Made by a program: the position numbers and the translations under genes
Shown: piece by piece, positions 41,469 through 50,540 of the stretch
Layout of the letters: every line of letters starts with the position of its first letter
Numbering within the stretch: position 1 is the stretch's first letter
The notes under the pieces: model-generated
What the model was told of the DNA's origin: nothing
The model's database searches: none
What the model saw: the letters and a program-made list of their open reading frames with translations, nothing else
Assembly: GCF_020026305.1 (NCBI RefSeq)
Contig: NZ_CP075691.1
Location: forward strand, 124,001 to 188,000
Reading direction: 5' to 3'
Length of the DNA: 64,000 nucleotides
DNA from: Streptomyces sp. 135
GTDB lineage: Bacteria > Actinomycetota > Actinomycetes > Streptomycetales > Streptomycetaceae

Positions 41469-42604
41469 GCCTTCTCCACCACCGCTACGGCGTTGATGCC
41501 GCCGAATCCGAACGCGTTGACCTGGGCGAGGTCGATCCGTGCGGGCGCTCCGGCGCCGTGCACCAGGCGCAGCCCCGCCGCCTCGTCGATCGGGTCGCTC
41601 AGTCCGATGACCGGCGGCACGGTGCCGTGCCGCATGCTCAGCACGGCCATCACCAGGCTCAGCAGCCCGGAGCCGCCGAGCGTGTGGCCCACCCCCGACT
41701 TGATCGCCGTCATGAGGGGGCCTGGTCTGTCCGCGTCCGCGTCGGCGAAGAACTCGGACATGACCGCCGCCTCGGTCTCGTCGTTGCGGGCGGTGCCCGT
41801 GCCGTGCAGCATCACCAGGTCGATGGCGTCGGGGCTCACCCCGGCCCGCCGGTGGGCGTCCCGGACACCTGCCGCGATACCGGCCGGGTCGGGAGCCGTC
41901 GGGTGGCCCGCGTCGCAGTTGAGGCCGACCGCCCGCAACCGCGCCGCGGCACTCCCCCGTCCCGCTCCGGCACGCGTCAGCACCACGGCGACGGCGCCTT
42001 CTCCCATGACCATGCCCTTGTGCGCGCGGTCGAAGGGCCGTGCGGCGTCGGGCACCAGTGTCTGGGCGCGGTCCATGGCGGCGAAGGTCGACTCCGCGAT
42101 GGAGTCGGTGCCCGCCACGACGACCGTGTCGGCCTGCGACAGGGCGATCATGTCGGTGGCCATGCCGAGGGCGTACAGGGACGCGGCGCAGGCGTTGGCG
42201 AAGGTGTAACTCGTCGTCGCGCCGAAGCGGCGCCGCAGAGCCGTCCCGAAGTGCAGTTCGTCGACCGGCACAGGGGGTCCGCCGCGCCACCACAGCTCGA
42301 CGCTGCGCTGTTCGCGCAAGGTGGTACCGACCAATACCGGGATGTCACCGAGGTCGTCGCCGAGCCCGGCGTCGGCGACGGCCTGCTCGACCGCCGTGAG
42401 GAGCCAGCCGGTGGCGCGCAGCGGCCGGTCGCCGTCGGCACCCCGGTCGTCGATCTCGTACGCGTGACCCGCCCGGTACGCCGCCGGGTCGAAGCAGCGG
42501 ACCCGCCCGCGGCCGTCGCGCCCCGCGCACAGCGCGTCGTACGTGGCGCGGGCGTCCGCGCCGACACTGCTGACGGCGCCAAGGCCGGTGATGTCCCAGG
42601 TCAT
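41465..42604 (-). CDS. Ketosynthase KS-alpha (type II)
   Basis: A 379-residue beta-ketoacyl synthase. The catalytic set is complete: Cys139 (ANACAAS), His267 (LHGTGTARND), Lys302 and His307 (KSGVGHTLGGSG). ATG 42604 overlaps the stop of the ACP-ligase gene and the end overlaps the KS-beta start, so the three are translationally coupled. With the KS-beta, ACP and ketoreductase it forms a minimal type II system. The lack of cyclases and the presence of KR and ER argue for a reduced (fatty or polyene-like) chain and not an aromatic polyketide. Confidence 0.94.
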   Translation of the reverse strand: MTWDITGLGAVSSVGADARATYDALCAGRDGRGRVRCFDPAAYRAGHAYEIDDRGADGDRPLRATGWLLTAVEQAVADAGLGDDLGDIPVLVGTTLREQRSVELWWRGGPPVPVDELHFGTALRRRFGATTSYTFANACAASLYALGMATDMIALSQADTVVVAGTDSIAESTFAAMDRAQTLVPDAARPFDRAHKGMVMGEGAVAVVLTRAGAGRGSAAARLRAVGLNCDAGHPTAPDPAGIAAGVRDAHRRAGVSPDAIDLVMLHGTGTARNDETEAAVMSEFFADADADRPGPLMTAIKSGVGHTLGGSGLLSLVMAVLSMRHGTVPPVIGLSDPIDEAAGLRLVHGAGAPARIDLAQVNAFGFGGINAVAVVEKA

Positions 42605-44430
42605 GTGCCGGCCACCTGTCCCCGCAGGGCGTGCACCGCGATCTTGCCGCTGCCGGTGGTGGGCAGCCGGCTGAACAGCTCCACGCGGGAAGGCCGCTTG
42701 TGGGCGGGCAGGTGGCGTCGCGCGGCGGTGACCACCCGGCGGCGCAGCCCCGTGGGGTCGGTGCCGTCGGCTGGCTGCACGCAGGCCACCGCCTGCTCCA
42801 GGCCGTCCGCGTCCCGGCCGGCGACGACCGCGCAGGCCGCGACGCCCTCGACGGCGCGCAGCACGTTCTCGATCTCGGCGGGTACGACTTTGTAGCCACC
42901 GATGTTGAGGATGTCGTCCGCCCGGCACAGGTACGTGAAGGACCCGTCCGGGGCGCGCCGCACCAGGTCGCCGGTGTAGGCGCCGCCGTCGGCGAAGGCC
43001 GTGCGGTCGGCGTCGGCCCGGTTGACGTATCCGAGGGCGACCGTGGCCCCGGCGATGTGGAGCCGTCCGTCCTGCCCGACGGGCAGTTCGGCCCCGTCGT
43101 CGTCCAGGACACGGGCGCGTACGCCCGGGACGGGGAGGCCGAGTGTGCCCTCCACCGTGCGGTCCCGCGGCGTGACGAGGGCGACGTGCATGAGTTCGGT
43201 GGCGCCGAAGCAGTTCACGAGCGGGGCACCGAACGCCGACCGGATCCGCTCGGTGAGCGGCGGCGGACAGTCCTCCCCCGCGGTCGTGCACAGCCGCACG
43301 GTGTCGTACGCGTCCTTCTCCTGGCCGGGCAGCGCCAGCAGCGCCGCGTAGAGGCGGGGTACGGAGCAGAACACGGTGGGCCGGTGCGTGCTGAGGGCGT
43401 CGGCCGCCACGTAGGGGTCCACCGCCCCGCGGATCAGGGCCGCGCCGGCCCCGGCCGCGAGAACGCACAGCACCGCGTTGCCGAAACCGTAGCCGAAGGA
43501 GAGCCGGGCCGTGGTCAGGAGCAGGTCGTCGGGGCGCAGGCCCAGTTCACCGCCGAAGCCCTCGACCATGGCGACCAGGCCGGCCGCGGAATGCCGTACG
43601 CCCTTGGGGTTTCCGGTACTTCCCGAGGTGTACTGGACGAGGGCCTCGGCGTCCGCGGGCCACCGGAAGGGGGGCGGGGCGGCACCGGGTCGCTCCTCGG
43701 CCGCGTCATGACGTGCCGTCAGTCTGCCGCGCAGGTCCTGCCCGTCGAAGCGGGTCCGCGACGCCAAGGCCGCGTGGAGGGCGTCCCGCAGGGTGTCGGA
43801 GCCGTCGACGTGCACCACGCGGGCTGCGCAGTCGTCCACCGTGAAGACGATGTCGCGGTGGTCGAGGAGAGGGCTCACCACGACGGGCACGGACCCGTGC
43901 CACCAGTGGCCGAGTACGGCCACCACCGTCGCGACGGAGTCCTCGGCCACCACCACGCCGCGCTCGGCGGGCAGGACGCCGGCCTCGCGCAGGTCTCCGG
44001 CGTAGTCGCGGGCAGCGGCGTACAGCTCGGCGTACGAAAGACGCCCCACGTCCGGGTCGACGTACGCCGTCGCGTCGCCGTTTCCGGTGGCGAGCCGGTG
44101 GCGCACCAGGCGCTCGACGAGGTCGTGTGCCGCCTCCGGACCGGGGACCGTGCCGTGGTCCGTATGGCGATCCGCCGCCGCGCTGCCGCCCGCGGCGGTG
44201 AGTGCGGCGAGCGCGTCGGCCACGGACCCGATCATCGCGGCCTGCTGCGGCGACAGCGCGGTGTGGAAGCTCTCCTGAACCCGCGTGATGGCCTCGACCT
44301 TCTCAAGAGAGGTCATACCGAGTTCATCCACCCACCGGTCGCTTTCGCCCACTTCGGACGGTTCCAATTCCAGAACCGTTGCCACGATCTCGCGCACCTT
44401 CTCGCCTGCGAGGTCTCTTCGCGTGGTCAC
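42601..44430 (-). CDS. ACP-aryl acid ligase fusion protein
   Basis: A 609-residue protein with an N-terminal carrier domain (residues 8-78, Ser41 in DELGMTSLEKVEAI) fused to an ANL ligase (about 105-605). YTSGSTGNPKGV is the P-loop; LSFGYGFGNAVLC with the Gly/Ala run and CFGATELMHV resemble benzoate-CoA ligases, so an aromatic acid is the likely substrate. Late Lys in TGSGKIAVHAL. GTG 44430 is the start, with only a weak GGGA upstream. As the first gene of the operon containing the 3-hydroxyanthranilate genes, it could adenylate that acid and load it on its own ACP for the KS pair or for PCP1 of the megasynthase. Confidence 0.88.
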   Translation of the reverse strand: MTTRRDLAGEKVREIVATVLELEPSEVGESDRWVDELGMTSLEKVEAITRVQESFHTALSPQQAAMIGSVADALAALTAAGGSAAADRHTDHGTVPGPEAAHDLVERLVRHRLATGNGDATAYVDPDVGRLSYAELYAAARDYAGDLREAGVLPAERGVVVAEDSVATVVAVLGHWWHGSVPVVVSPLLDHRDIVFTVDDCAARVVHVDGSDTLRDALHAALASRTRFDGQDLRGRLTARHDAAEERPGAAPPPFRWPADAEALVQYTSGSTGNPKGVRHSAAGLVAMVEGFGGELGLRPDDLLLTTARLSFGYGFGNAVLCVLAAGAGAALIRGAVDPYVAADALSTHRPTVFCSVPRLYAALLALPGQEKDAYDTVRLCTTAGEDCPPPLTERIRSAFGAPLVNCFGATELMHVALVTPRDRTVEGTLGLPVPGVRARVLDDDGAELPVGQDGRLHIAGATVALGYVNRADADRTAFADGGAYTGDLVRRAPDGSFTYLCRADDILNIGGYKVVPAEIENVLRAVEGVAACAVVAGRDADGLEQAVACVQPADGTDPTGLRRRVVTAARRHLPAHKRPSRVELFSRLPTTGSGKIAVHALRGQVAGT

Positions 44431-44494
44431 TGGTGGATTCCCTTTCTGCCGGTGGCCGAAAAGTTAGCCCGTCGGCCTGGGCGCGCACCTCGCA

Positions 44495-44538
44495 CGAACA
44501 AGTAGGCGCTCCGCCGACTCACCTACTCGTTCGAGTAG
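44495..44538. promoter_or_regulatory. Operator-like palindromes in divergent promoter
   Basis: CTACTCG-TT-CGAGTAG at 44523-44538 is a perfect palindrome. CGAACAAGTAGG (44495-44506) and CCTACTCGTTCG (44522-44533) form an overlapping inverted repeat with one mismatch and a 15-base gap. They lie in the 201-base region between the divergent ACP-ligase and acyl-CoA synthetase genes, so one regulator could control both operons. Confidence 0.75.
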
Positions 44539-44631
44539 TTTCGGTGCCCACGGAACAGCGTCTAGCCTCGTCACAGACGTGGCGTGCCGCTCGGCGCGCA
44601 TTGCTCCGCCACCCATCAAGGCCAGGTGAAC

Positions 44632-46320
44632 ATGCCGCTCACGACGCAATCCATGCTCGACCAGGACGCCCGCCAACGCATATACGAAGACGCGTCCGTA
44701 GGCGGTGGGAACGCGTGGCGAAAGGCTCTCGAACTCAGCCCGCATCCGGAACTGACGTGCTTGGTGGCCGACCGGCCCGTCATGAACCTCGACGGGATTC
44801 CGCAGTCGGAATTCAATGTGCGCCAGCTCGACGAACTCGCCGAATCCTGGGCGTCGTTCTACCGGGACCGGGGGGTGCGCCCCCGTGACCGGGTCGCGGT
44901 CTACATCGAGGACTCCTTCGACGACCAGCTCCAGTTGGCGGCGCTGGCCCGGCTCGGCGCCATCCCCCTGCTCATCAACGGCCGCATGGACCCCGAGCTC
45001 GCCCTCGGTCTGATGGCACGCACCGATCCCGTCGGCCTGTACACGGACGCCGCCCATCTCGCCCTGCTCGACGGGCGCCACGGCAAGCTCGCGGGCCTGC
45101 GCTGGACGGTCACCGGCGACGACGCGCGCGGCCTGGGCCGCAGGACGCTGCCCTCGGGGGCGCGGTACCGGCACGGCGACGACGACCCGGTCTTCCTTTG
45201 CCACTCCTCCGGGACGACGGGCAACCCGAAGCCGGTCATCTGGGCCCACAAGCAGAGCCTGGCCGGGCCGGGTTGGCGTCTGTCCGTGCCCGAGGACCCG
45301 ACGGTGATGCTGTCGGCGGTGCCGCAGTCGCACTCGTCGGCGATCGCGTACACCTTCTACTCGCTGCTGTGCGGCCTGCCGCTGATCTCCTTCTCCGACC
45401 AGAGCGGGGCGGGGGTGGCGCGGGGCGCCCGCGAGCACCGGCCGACCCGCATCCTGGCGTTCAACCAGACGTACTCGGAACTCGCCGCCATGGACCTGGA
45501 CGCCGAGGACTTCACGTCGGTCCGTGAGTGGCAGAACACCGGGGACTCGGCGCACGACGCCCACATCCGCAAGCTGATCCGCTACGGCCACCACCTCGTG
45601 GACGGCGAACGCCGGCCGGGTTCCGTCTTCAGCGACGGCCTCGGCTCCTCGGAGCTGGGGTGGGCCACGCTGCGCCGCTACGTCACCCAGGACACCCCGC
45701 CCCGGCCCCGCTTCCTCGGCAACCCGGTACCCGCCGGTGAGGTGGCGGTGTTGCGCGAGGACGGCACCCCGGCCGCCGACGGCGAGGTCGGCCTGTTCGC
45801 CCTGCGCAGCAACTCCGTCATCCCCGGCTACTGGAACGACGCCGACACGTACTACCGCAGCAAGCTGGCCGGTTACTGGCTGTCGGGCGACCTCGCCTAC
45901 CGGGAAGGCGACGACTTCTTCCACATCGACCGCGCGGTGGACGCGATCCACACGCCCGAGGGCCCCGGCTACTCGGTGCTGATGGAGGAGATCCTCCTGC
46001 TGGCCCTGCCCGAGGTGACCGACTGCGCGGTCGCCGCGGGCCACCGGGGCGGCGTCCCCGCTCCGGTCGCCGTGGTCAGGGCGCCCAAGGACGCGGACCC
46101 CGCGGAGCTGCTCGCCCGCGCCAACGCCGGGCTCCGCGAGGCCGGTCAGCCGCCCTTGGCGCTCTTGGAGCTGGCCCGGGACGCCGCCGACATCCCCATC
46201 GGATCCACCGGCAAGGTCCTCAAGCGCGTGCTGCGCGAGCGGTACGCGGACCTCGACGCCTACGCCGCGTCGGCCACCGGCCGGTTCGCCGCCGACACGA
46301 AGGACGCCACGGCCCGATGA
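44632..46320 (+). CDS. Acyl-CoA synthetase (ANL superfamily)
   Basis: A 562-residue AMP-forming acid ligase. ATG 44632 is chosen (AGG-containing site just upstream) over GTG 44584. P-loop CHSSGTTGNPKPVIW, FSDGLGSSELGWA, YWLSGDLAYREGDDFFHIDR and Lys in GSTGKVLKR are in order. It begins the plus-strand operon and overlaps the hotdog thioesterase gene. It could activate a carboxylic acid to a CoA ester that feeds the acyl-CoA dehydrogenase or CCR enzymes. The acid substrate is not evident. Confidence 0.9.
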   Translation: MPLTTQSMLDQDARQRIYEDASVGGGNAWRKALELSPHPELTCLVADRPVMNLDGIPQSEFNVRQLDELAESWASFYRDRGVRPRDRVAVYIEDSFDDQLQLAALARLGAIPLLINGRMDPELALGLMARTDPVGLYTDAAHLALLDGRHGKLAGLRWTVTGDDARGLGRRTLPSGARYRHGDDDPVFLCHSSGTTGNPKPVIWAHKQSLAGPGWRLSVPEDPTVMLSAVPQSHSSAIAYTFYSLLCGLPLISFSDQSGAGVARGAREHRPTRILAFNQTYSELAAMDLDAEDFTSVREWQNTGDSAHDAHIRKLIRYGHHLVDGERRPGSVFSDGLGSSELGWATLRRYVTQDTPPRPRFLGNPVPAGEVAVLREDGTPAADGEVGLFALRSNSVIPGYWNDADTYYRSKLAGYWLSGDLAYREGDDFFHIDRAVDAIHTPEGPGYSVLMEEILLLALPEVTDCAVAAGHRGGVPAPVAVVRAPKDADPAELLARANAGLREAGQPPLALLELARDAADIPIGSTGKVLKRVLRERYADLDAYAASATGRFAADTKDATAR

Positions 46321-46778
46321 CCCGCTCCCCCCACCCCGGGACGGGCGAGTCCGCCGACCTGTCGGCGTGGATCACCCGGCCCGGCGCCCCCGAGACGCTC
46401 GCCGCGCGCATGGGCATCGAGCTCGTCGAGGCATCGCCCGAACGGCTCGTCGCCACCATGCCGGTGGCAGGCAACAAGCAGTTGTACGGGATGCTGCACG
46501 GCGGTGCCTCCGTGGTGCTCGCCGAGACGCTCGGTTCGATCGGCGCGGCGCTGCACGCCGGCGGCGGCCACATCGCCCTGGGCGTCGACGTCAACGCCAC
46601 GCACCACCGGCCGGTGCGCAGCGGCATCGTCACCGGCGTGGCCACGGCCCTCGCACTCGGCCCGACGTCGGCCTCGTACGACGTGGTCATCACCGACGAG
46701 GCCGGACGACGCACGTGCTCCGCCCGGATCACCGTCGCCCCCAACACCGCTCAGCGCATGCAACGAGGTAGGAAATGA
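46317..46778 (+). CDS. PaaI/MenI-type hotdog thioesterase
   Basis: A 153-residue hotdog-fold thioesterase. The active-site motif LHGGASVVLAETLGS is that of acyl-CoA thioesterases such as PaaI and DHNA-CoA thioesterase, with Glu as the catalytic acid. ATG 46317 overlaps the synthetase stop and its own stop overlaps the MFS start. It may recycle CoA or ACP esters, or release an aryl or acyl thioester intermediate. Confidence 0.9.
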   Translation: MTRSPHPGTGESADLSAWITRPGAPETLAARMGIELVEASPERLVATMPVAGNKQLYGMLHGGASVVLAETLGSIGAALHAGGGHIALGVDVNATHHRPVRSGIVTGVATALALGPTSASYDVVITDEAGRRTCSARITVAPNTAQRMQRGRK

Positions 46779-48274
46779 CCGACGCGGCTCCCCCCACCAC
46801 CGCGCAGACCCAGCAGGCCGACGTCCCGGCCCGCCGCGGCCCGTCCGCCGCCGCGGTGCTGACCGTCCTGCTGGCGGGCACGTTCATCGCCCAGTTCGAC
46901 TTCTTCGTCGTGAACGTGGCGGCCCCCTCCCTGAAGGCCGACCTCGGCGCCGGGGCCACGGCACTCGAACTCATCGTGGGCGGCTACGCGTTCGCCCTCG
47001 CCAGCGGCATGATCACGGGCGGGCGGCTCGGCGACCTCTACGGGCACCGCAGGCTGTTCGCGCTCGGCATGGCCGGATTCGGTCTCGCCTCACTGCTGTG
47101 CGGCATCGCCGCCAGTCCGGGGCAGCTCATCGCGGCTCGTCTCTTCCAGGGGCTGACCGCCGCCATGCTGGCCCCTCAGGTCCTCGCGACGATCACGGCC
47201 ACGTTCACTCCGGCGCAGCGGCCCCGGGCCATCGCCTCGTACGGCGTGACGGCCGGCATCGGCTCGATCGCGGGGCAACTCCTTGGCGGGCTGCTTCTGG
47301 ACGCCGATATCGCGGGTCTCGGCTGGCGTGTCATCTTCCTGGTGAACGTGCCCGTGTGCGCCGTGGTCGCGCTGCTCGCCCCGCGTGTGCTGCCGAAGGC
47401 CGAGACGGGCCGGCGCACGGGCATCGACCCGGTGGGCGCGGCCGGCATCAGCGTCGCCCTCGCGCTGGTCCTGGTTCCGCTGGCGCTCGGGCACTCGTCG
47501 GGCTGGCCGGCGTGGACCTGGCTGTCCATGGCGGGCGGCGTGGCCCTGGGTGCGCCGGCTCTGTGGTGGGAGCGGGCCCTGGCCGCACGGGGCGGCTCAC
47601 CGGTCCTCGACCTGACCCTGTTCCACGGCTCGTCCTTCCGCGCCGGAATCATCGCGAGCGCGGCCTTCTACATCTACTTCGGCAGCTTCATCTTCACGCT
47701 CACGCTGCTGTTGCAGGGCGGCCTCTCACTCAGCCCGGTGGAGGCGGGTCTGGCCTTCACACCGATGGGGCTCAGCTACATGGTGACGTCCATGATCGGC
47801 AAGCGCCTGACGGCCCGGTTCGGTATGAACGCCCTGATCGTGGGCGCGGCGGTGACCGCTGCCGGCCTGCTGGCGCTGCTGCTGCGCGTGCGGTCGGCCG
47901 GTGCGGACACCGAGGTCGTCTGGATCTGCGGCTGTCTGTGCCTGGTGGGTCTGGGCAACGGGGTCGTGCTGCCCTCCCTGATCGGCGCGGCGCTCCTTGA
48001 CGTGCCGCCGCGGAAGGCGGGCATGGCGTCGGGGGCGCTCACCACGGCGCAGCAGTTCGCGAGTTCGGCCGGTATCGCCGTCGTCGGCGCGGTGTTCTTC
48101 ACCACCGCCGGGGACCGGTCACCGGGCGCCGGCTATCCGGACGCGATGGTGGCGGCCACCTCCGTGTGCGTGTTCATGCTCCTCATCGTCATGGCCATGA
48201 TGTGGGTGTTCCGTCGCATCACCGCGCGGGAGTCCACCCCGGTATCCACGCGGGAACCCGGCCGGGAGCGGTAG
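46775..48274 (+). CDS. MFS drug exporter, 14-TM (EmrB/QacA) type
   Basis: A 499-residue major-facilitator protein with about 14 membrane spans. The motif A loop is GGRLGDLYGHRR, motif C lies in GVTAGIGSIAGQLLGGLLL, and the N-terminal FIAQFDFFVVNVAAPSL is typical of the DHA2 family. The ATG overlaps the thioesterase stop. It is the obvious exporter and self-resistance candidate for the cluster product. Confidence 0.95.
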   Translation: MTDAAPPTTAQTQQADVPARRGPSAAAVLTVLLAGTFIAQFDFFVVNVAAPSLKADLGAGATALELIVGGYAFALASGMITGGRLGDLYGHRRLFALGMAGFGLASLLCGIAASPGQLIAARLFQGLTAAMLAPQVLATITATFTPAQRPRAIASYGVTAGIGSIAGQLLGGLLLDADIAGLGWRVIFLVNVPVCAVVALLAPRVLPKAETGRRTGIDPVGAAGISVALALVLVPLALGHSSGWPAWTWLSMAGGVALGAPALWWERALAARGGSPVLDLTLFHGSSFRAGIIASAAFYIYFGSFIFTLTLLLQGGLSLSPVEAGLAFTPMGLSYMVTSMIGKRLTARFGMNALIVGAAVTAAGLLALLLRVRSAGADTEVVWICGCLCLVGLGNGVVLPSLIGAALLDVPPRKAGMASGALTTAQQFASSAGIAVVGAVFFTTAGDRSPGAGYPDAMVAATSVCVFMLLIVMAMMWVFRRITARESTPVSTREPGRER

Positions 48275-48422
48275 GCAGACGATCACCCGTATCCGCGACG
48301 CATCACGCGTGTATCACCACGGCATCCATCACGCTCATCACGGCCTCCAGCGCTTGTTGGTCCCCAGGGGGACCAGCAGACTCACCGGGCACACACCGGA
48401 ACCGGCCGAACAGAGCTGATGG

Positions 48423-50300
48423 ATGTCTCGCATGCTGGACCACGCTGCACCGCACGAACCCCGACTCGACACGACCACGAGGAACGCGACGACCGCGACG
48501 GGCACGAAGACCGTGCCTGGCGCGAAGACCGTGCCCGGCGCGGCCGTCGGCGATCTCTCGGAATCCGCCCGGCAGTTCGCGCAGGCGGCCGCACTCGTCG
48601 GTGACGTGTTCAGTCTTCAGGAGATCGCCAGGGTGCAGTCGGTGACGACCCTGTCGATGCTGCCCGCCCTTGAGGAGACGATCTCCGCCGGGCTCATCCG
48701 GTTCTCCGGCGACCGTCTCGCCTTCCGGTCCCCCGACACGCGCCGGGCGCTCAACGCCAGGATCCCGGCACCGGTACGGCGGACACTGCTGCGCGACGTC
48801 ACCGCTCCCCGCCCGGCGCGGCAGCCGTTCCCGAACGCCCATGGCGCTTCGGACTCCTTGGTGTCCGCCCTGTTCTTGTCCCAGGACAGTCCGGACCACC
48901 CTCTCGACGTGCGGACCGAGGCGGCGATGCGCCAGGCGCTGGTCGAGGCGCTCTCCCCGGCTCGCGACAGCGGACCGGCGGAGGCGGAGGCCGCCCTGGT
49001 GCTCTCCCTGTTCGGCCATGACGAGCAGGGGAAGCGGGACCGTGCCCGGGCCATCGTCATGAAGGAGCGGCAGGGGGCCGCGTCGGTCGTCGCGGCGGTG
49101 GTCCTGTCGAACCTGGAGTGGGCGGCCGGGCAGCTCGACGAGGGGCTGGCCTGGGGGCGTGAGGCGCTGCGTGCCGACCATGGAACCCTGCCTGCCGCCT
49201 GGCGCCCGTACCCCCCGCTCGCCCTGGCCGTGAAGCTGGTCCAGCTGGGGCACTTCGCCGAGGCGGAGGCCGAGCTGACCCGGAGCCGGGACCTGGCCGA
49301 AGGGCTGCGCCACCGGCGCGCGCTGGCGGAGGCGGGCATCGTGCGCGGCCGGCTGCTGCTCGGGACGGGCCGTACGGACGCCGCGGAGGCCGAGGTGAGC
49401 GCCGGGGTCGCGCTCGCGCAGCGTGCCCAGGCCCATCTGGCCGCGTCGCAGGGCCTGTCCCTGCTGTCGCTGCTCTCACTGGCCCGAGGTCACCAGGGTG
49501 AGGCGGCCGACCAGGTGTGGCGGGCACGCATGGAACTCGTCGCCCAGCCCGGCGCGTTCCCCTCGCTGCGGCACAGCTGGGCCGACTTCCTGGTGGCCAC
49601 GAGCGGCATGGACGCACGTGGCTCGGTGGACCTCCTGGTGGAGCGGTTCCCCTCGCTGCTGACCAGCCCTTCCCTGTTCCTGCGCGACCCAGGCGCCGCG
49701 GCCCGCCTGGTGCGGCTGAGCCGCGCCGCGGGTGAGAACTCGCTGGCCGCGGCGGTCACGCGCCGCGTCGAACGGCTCGCGGAGCAGAACCCGCGGCACC
49801 CCGGCCTCGCCGCCGCGGCGGGACACGCGTGGGGCCTGCTGCACCAAGATGCCGACGCCCTGGAGTACGCGGCCGCCGAGCACCGTGCGCCCTGGGCCGC
49901 CGCCGCGGCGAGCGAGGACCTGGGGCTCCTGTTGGTCGAACGGCACGGGCCCGGCAGCGGTGCGGCACTGCGGCACCTGCGGGCAGCGGCGGAGCGGTAC
50001 CGCGCCATCGGCTCACTGTCCGCGCTCGCCCGCCTCGAACCGCTGCTCCGTGCGGCCCGCGAGAGCCGGCCCGAGCCCGCCGGGGCTCCGTCGCGCCCGG
50101 AGCGTGCCGAGGCGCCGGCCGGCGCCGTACTGACCGCGGCCGAGCGCCGTATCGCCCACCTCGTGGCCGAAGGCCTGACCAACAAGCAGGTGGCCAACCG
50201 GGTTTCGTGCTCGCCGCACACCGTCAACTACCACCTCCGTCAGATCTTCCGGAAGCTCGACGTGACCTCGCGCGTGGAACTGGCCCGATTGATGCGCTGA
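48423..50300 (+). CDS. LuxR-family regulator, LAL-like but without ATPase domain
   Basis: A 625-residue regulator. The C-terminus (about residues 565-622) is a LuxR HTH: LTAAERRIAHLVAEGLTNKQ then VANRVSCSPHTVNYHLRQIF. Upstream are helical TPR-like repeats, as in the C-terminal half of large ATP-binding LuxR (LAL) regulators. No Walker A or B motif exists; the protein starts at the region that follows the ATPase in LALs. There is no close Shine-Dalgarno site at ATG 48423. Probably a pathway-specific activator with altered signal input. Confidence 0.9.
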   Translation: MSRMLDHAAPHEPRLDTTTRNATTATGTKTVPGAKTVPGAAVGDLSESARQFAQAAALVGDVFSLQEIARVQSVTTLSMLPALEETISAGLIRFSGDRLAFRSPDTRRALNARIPAPVRRTLLRDVTAPRPARQPFPNAHGASDSLVSALFLSQDSPDHPLDVRTEAAMRQALVEALSPARDSGPAEAEAALVLSLFGHDEQGKRDRARAIVMKERQGAASVVAAVVLSNLEWAAGQLDEGLAWGREALRADHGTLPAAWRPYPPLALAVKLVQLGHFAEAEAELTRSRDLAEGLRHRRALAEAGIVRGRLLLGTGRTDAAEAEVSAGVALAQRAQAHLAASQGLSLLSLLSLARGHQGEAADQVWRARMELVAQPGAFPSLRHSWADFLVATSGMDARGSVDLLVERFPSLLTSPSLFLRDPGAAARLVRLSRAAGENSLAAAVTRRVERLAEQNPRHPGLAAAAGHAWGLLHQDADALEYAAAEHRAPWAAAAASEDLGLLLVERHGPGSGAALRHLRAAAERYRAIGSLSALARLEPLLRAARESRPEPAGAPSRPERAEAPAGAVLTAAERRIAHLVAEGLTNKQVANRVSCSPHTVNYHLRQIFRKLDVTSRVELARLMR

Positions 50301-50540
50301 GGACCGCCGGCCGCGGCCACCCCTTCCCCTTTCCATTGCCTTGCCCCGCCTTTCCCCTGGGGCGTTCGATAGCCGGAAAATGGCATATTCCTGCAACTCG
50401 CCCAGCTCTTAGTTGCCTGAGACACCTTCCAGGTTTACCGCCTTCAACAATTTATCGATGTGACACTCGCCACACACCATTACCCGCCAGTACGGATGTA
50501 GCGTTGCGTCGCCCAATGCACCACCCACGGGGGAGTCAAA

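Noticed and set aside
40509..42604. Aromatic (type II) polyketide cluster
   Set aside because: No cyclase, aromatase or C9 ketoreductase; KS-beta is short and lacks usual CLF features, and an enoyl reductase is present.
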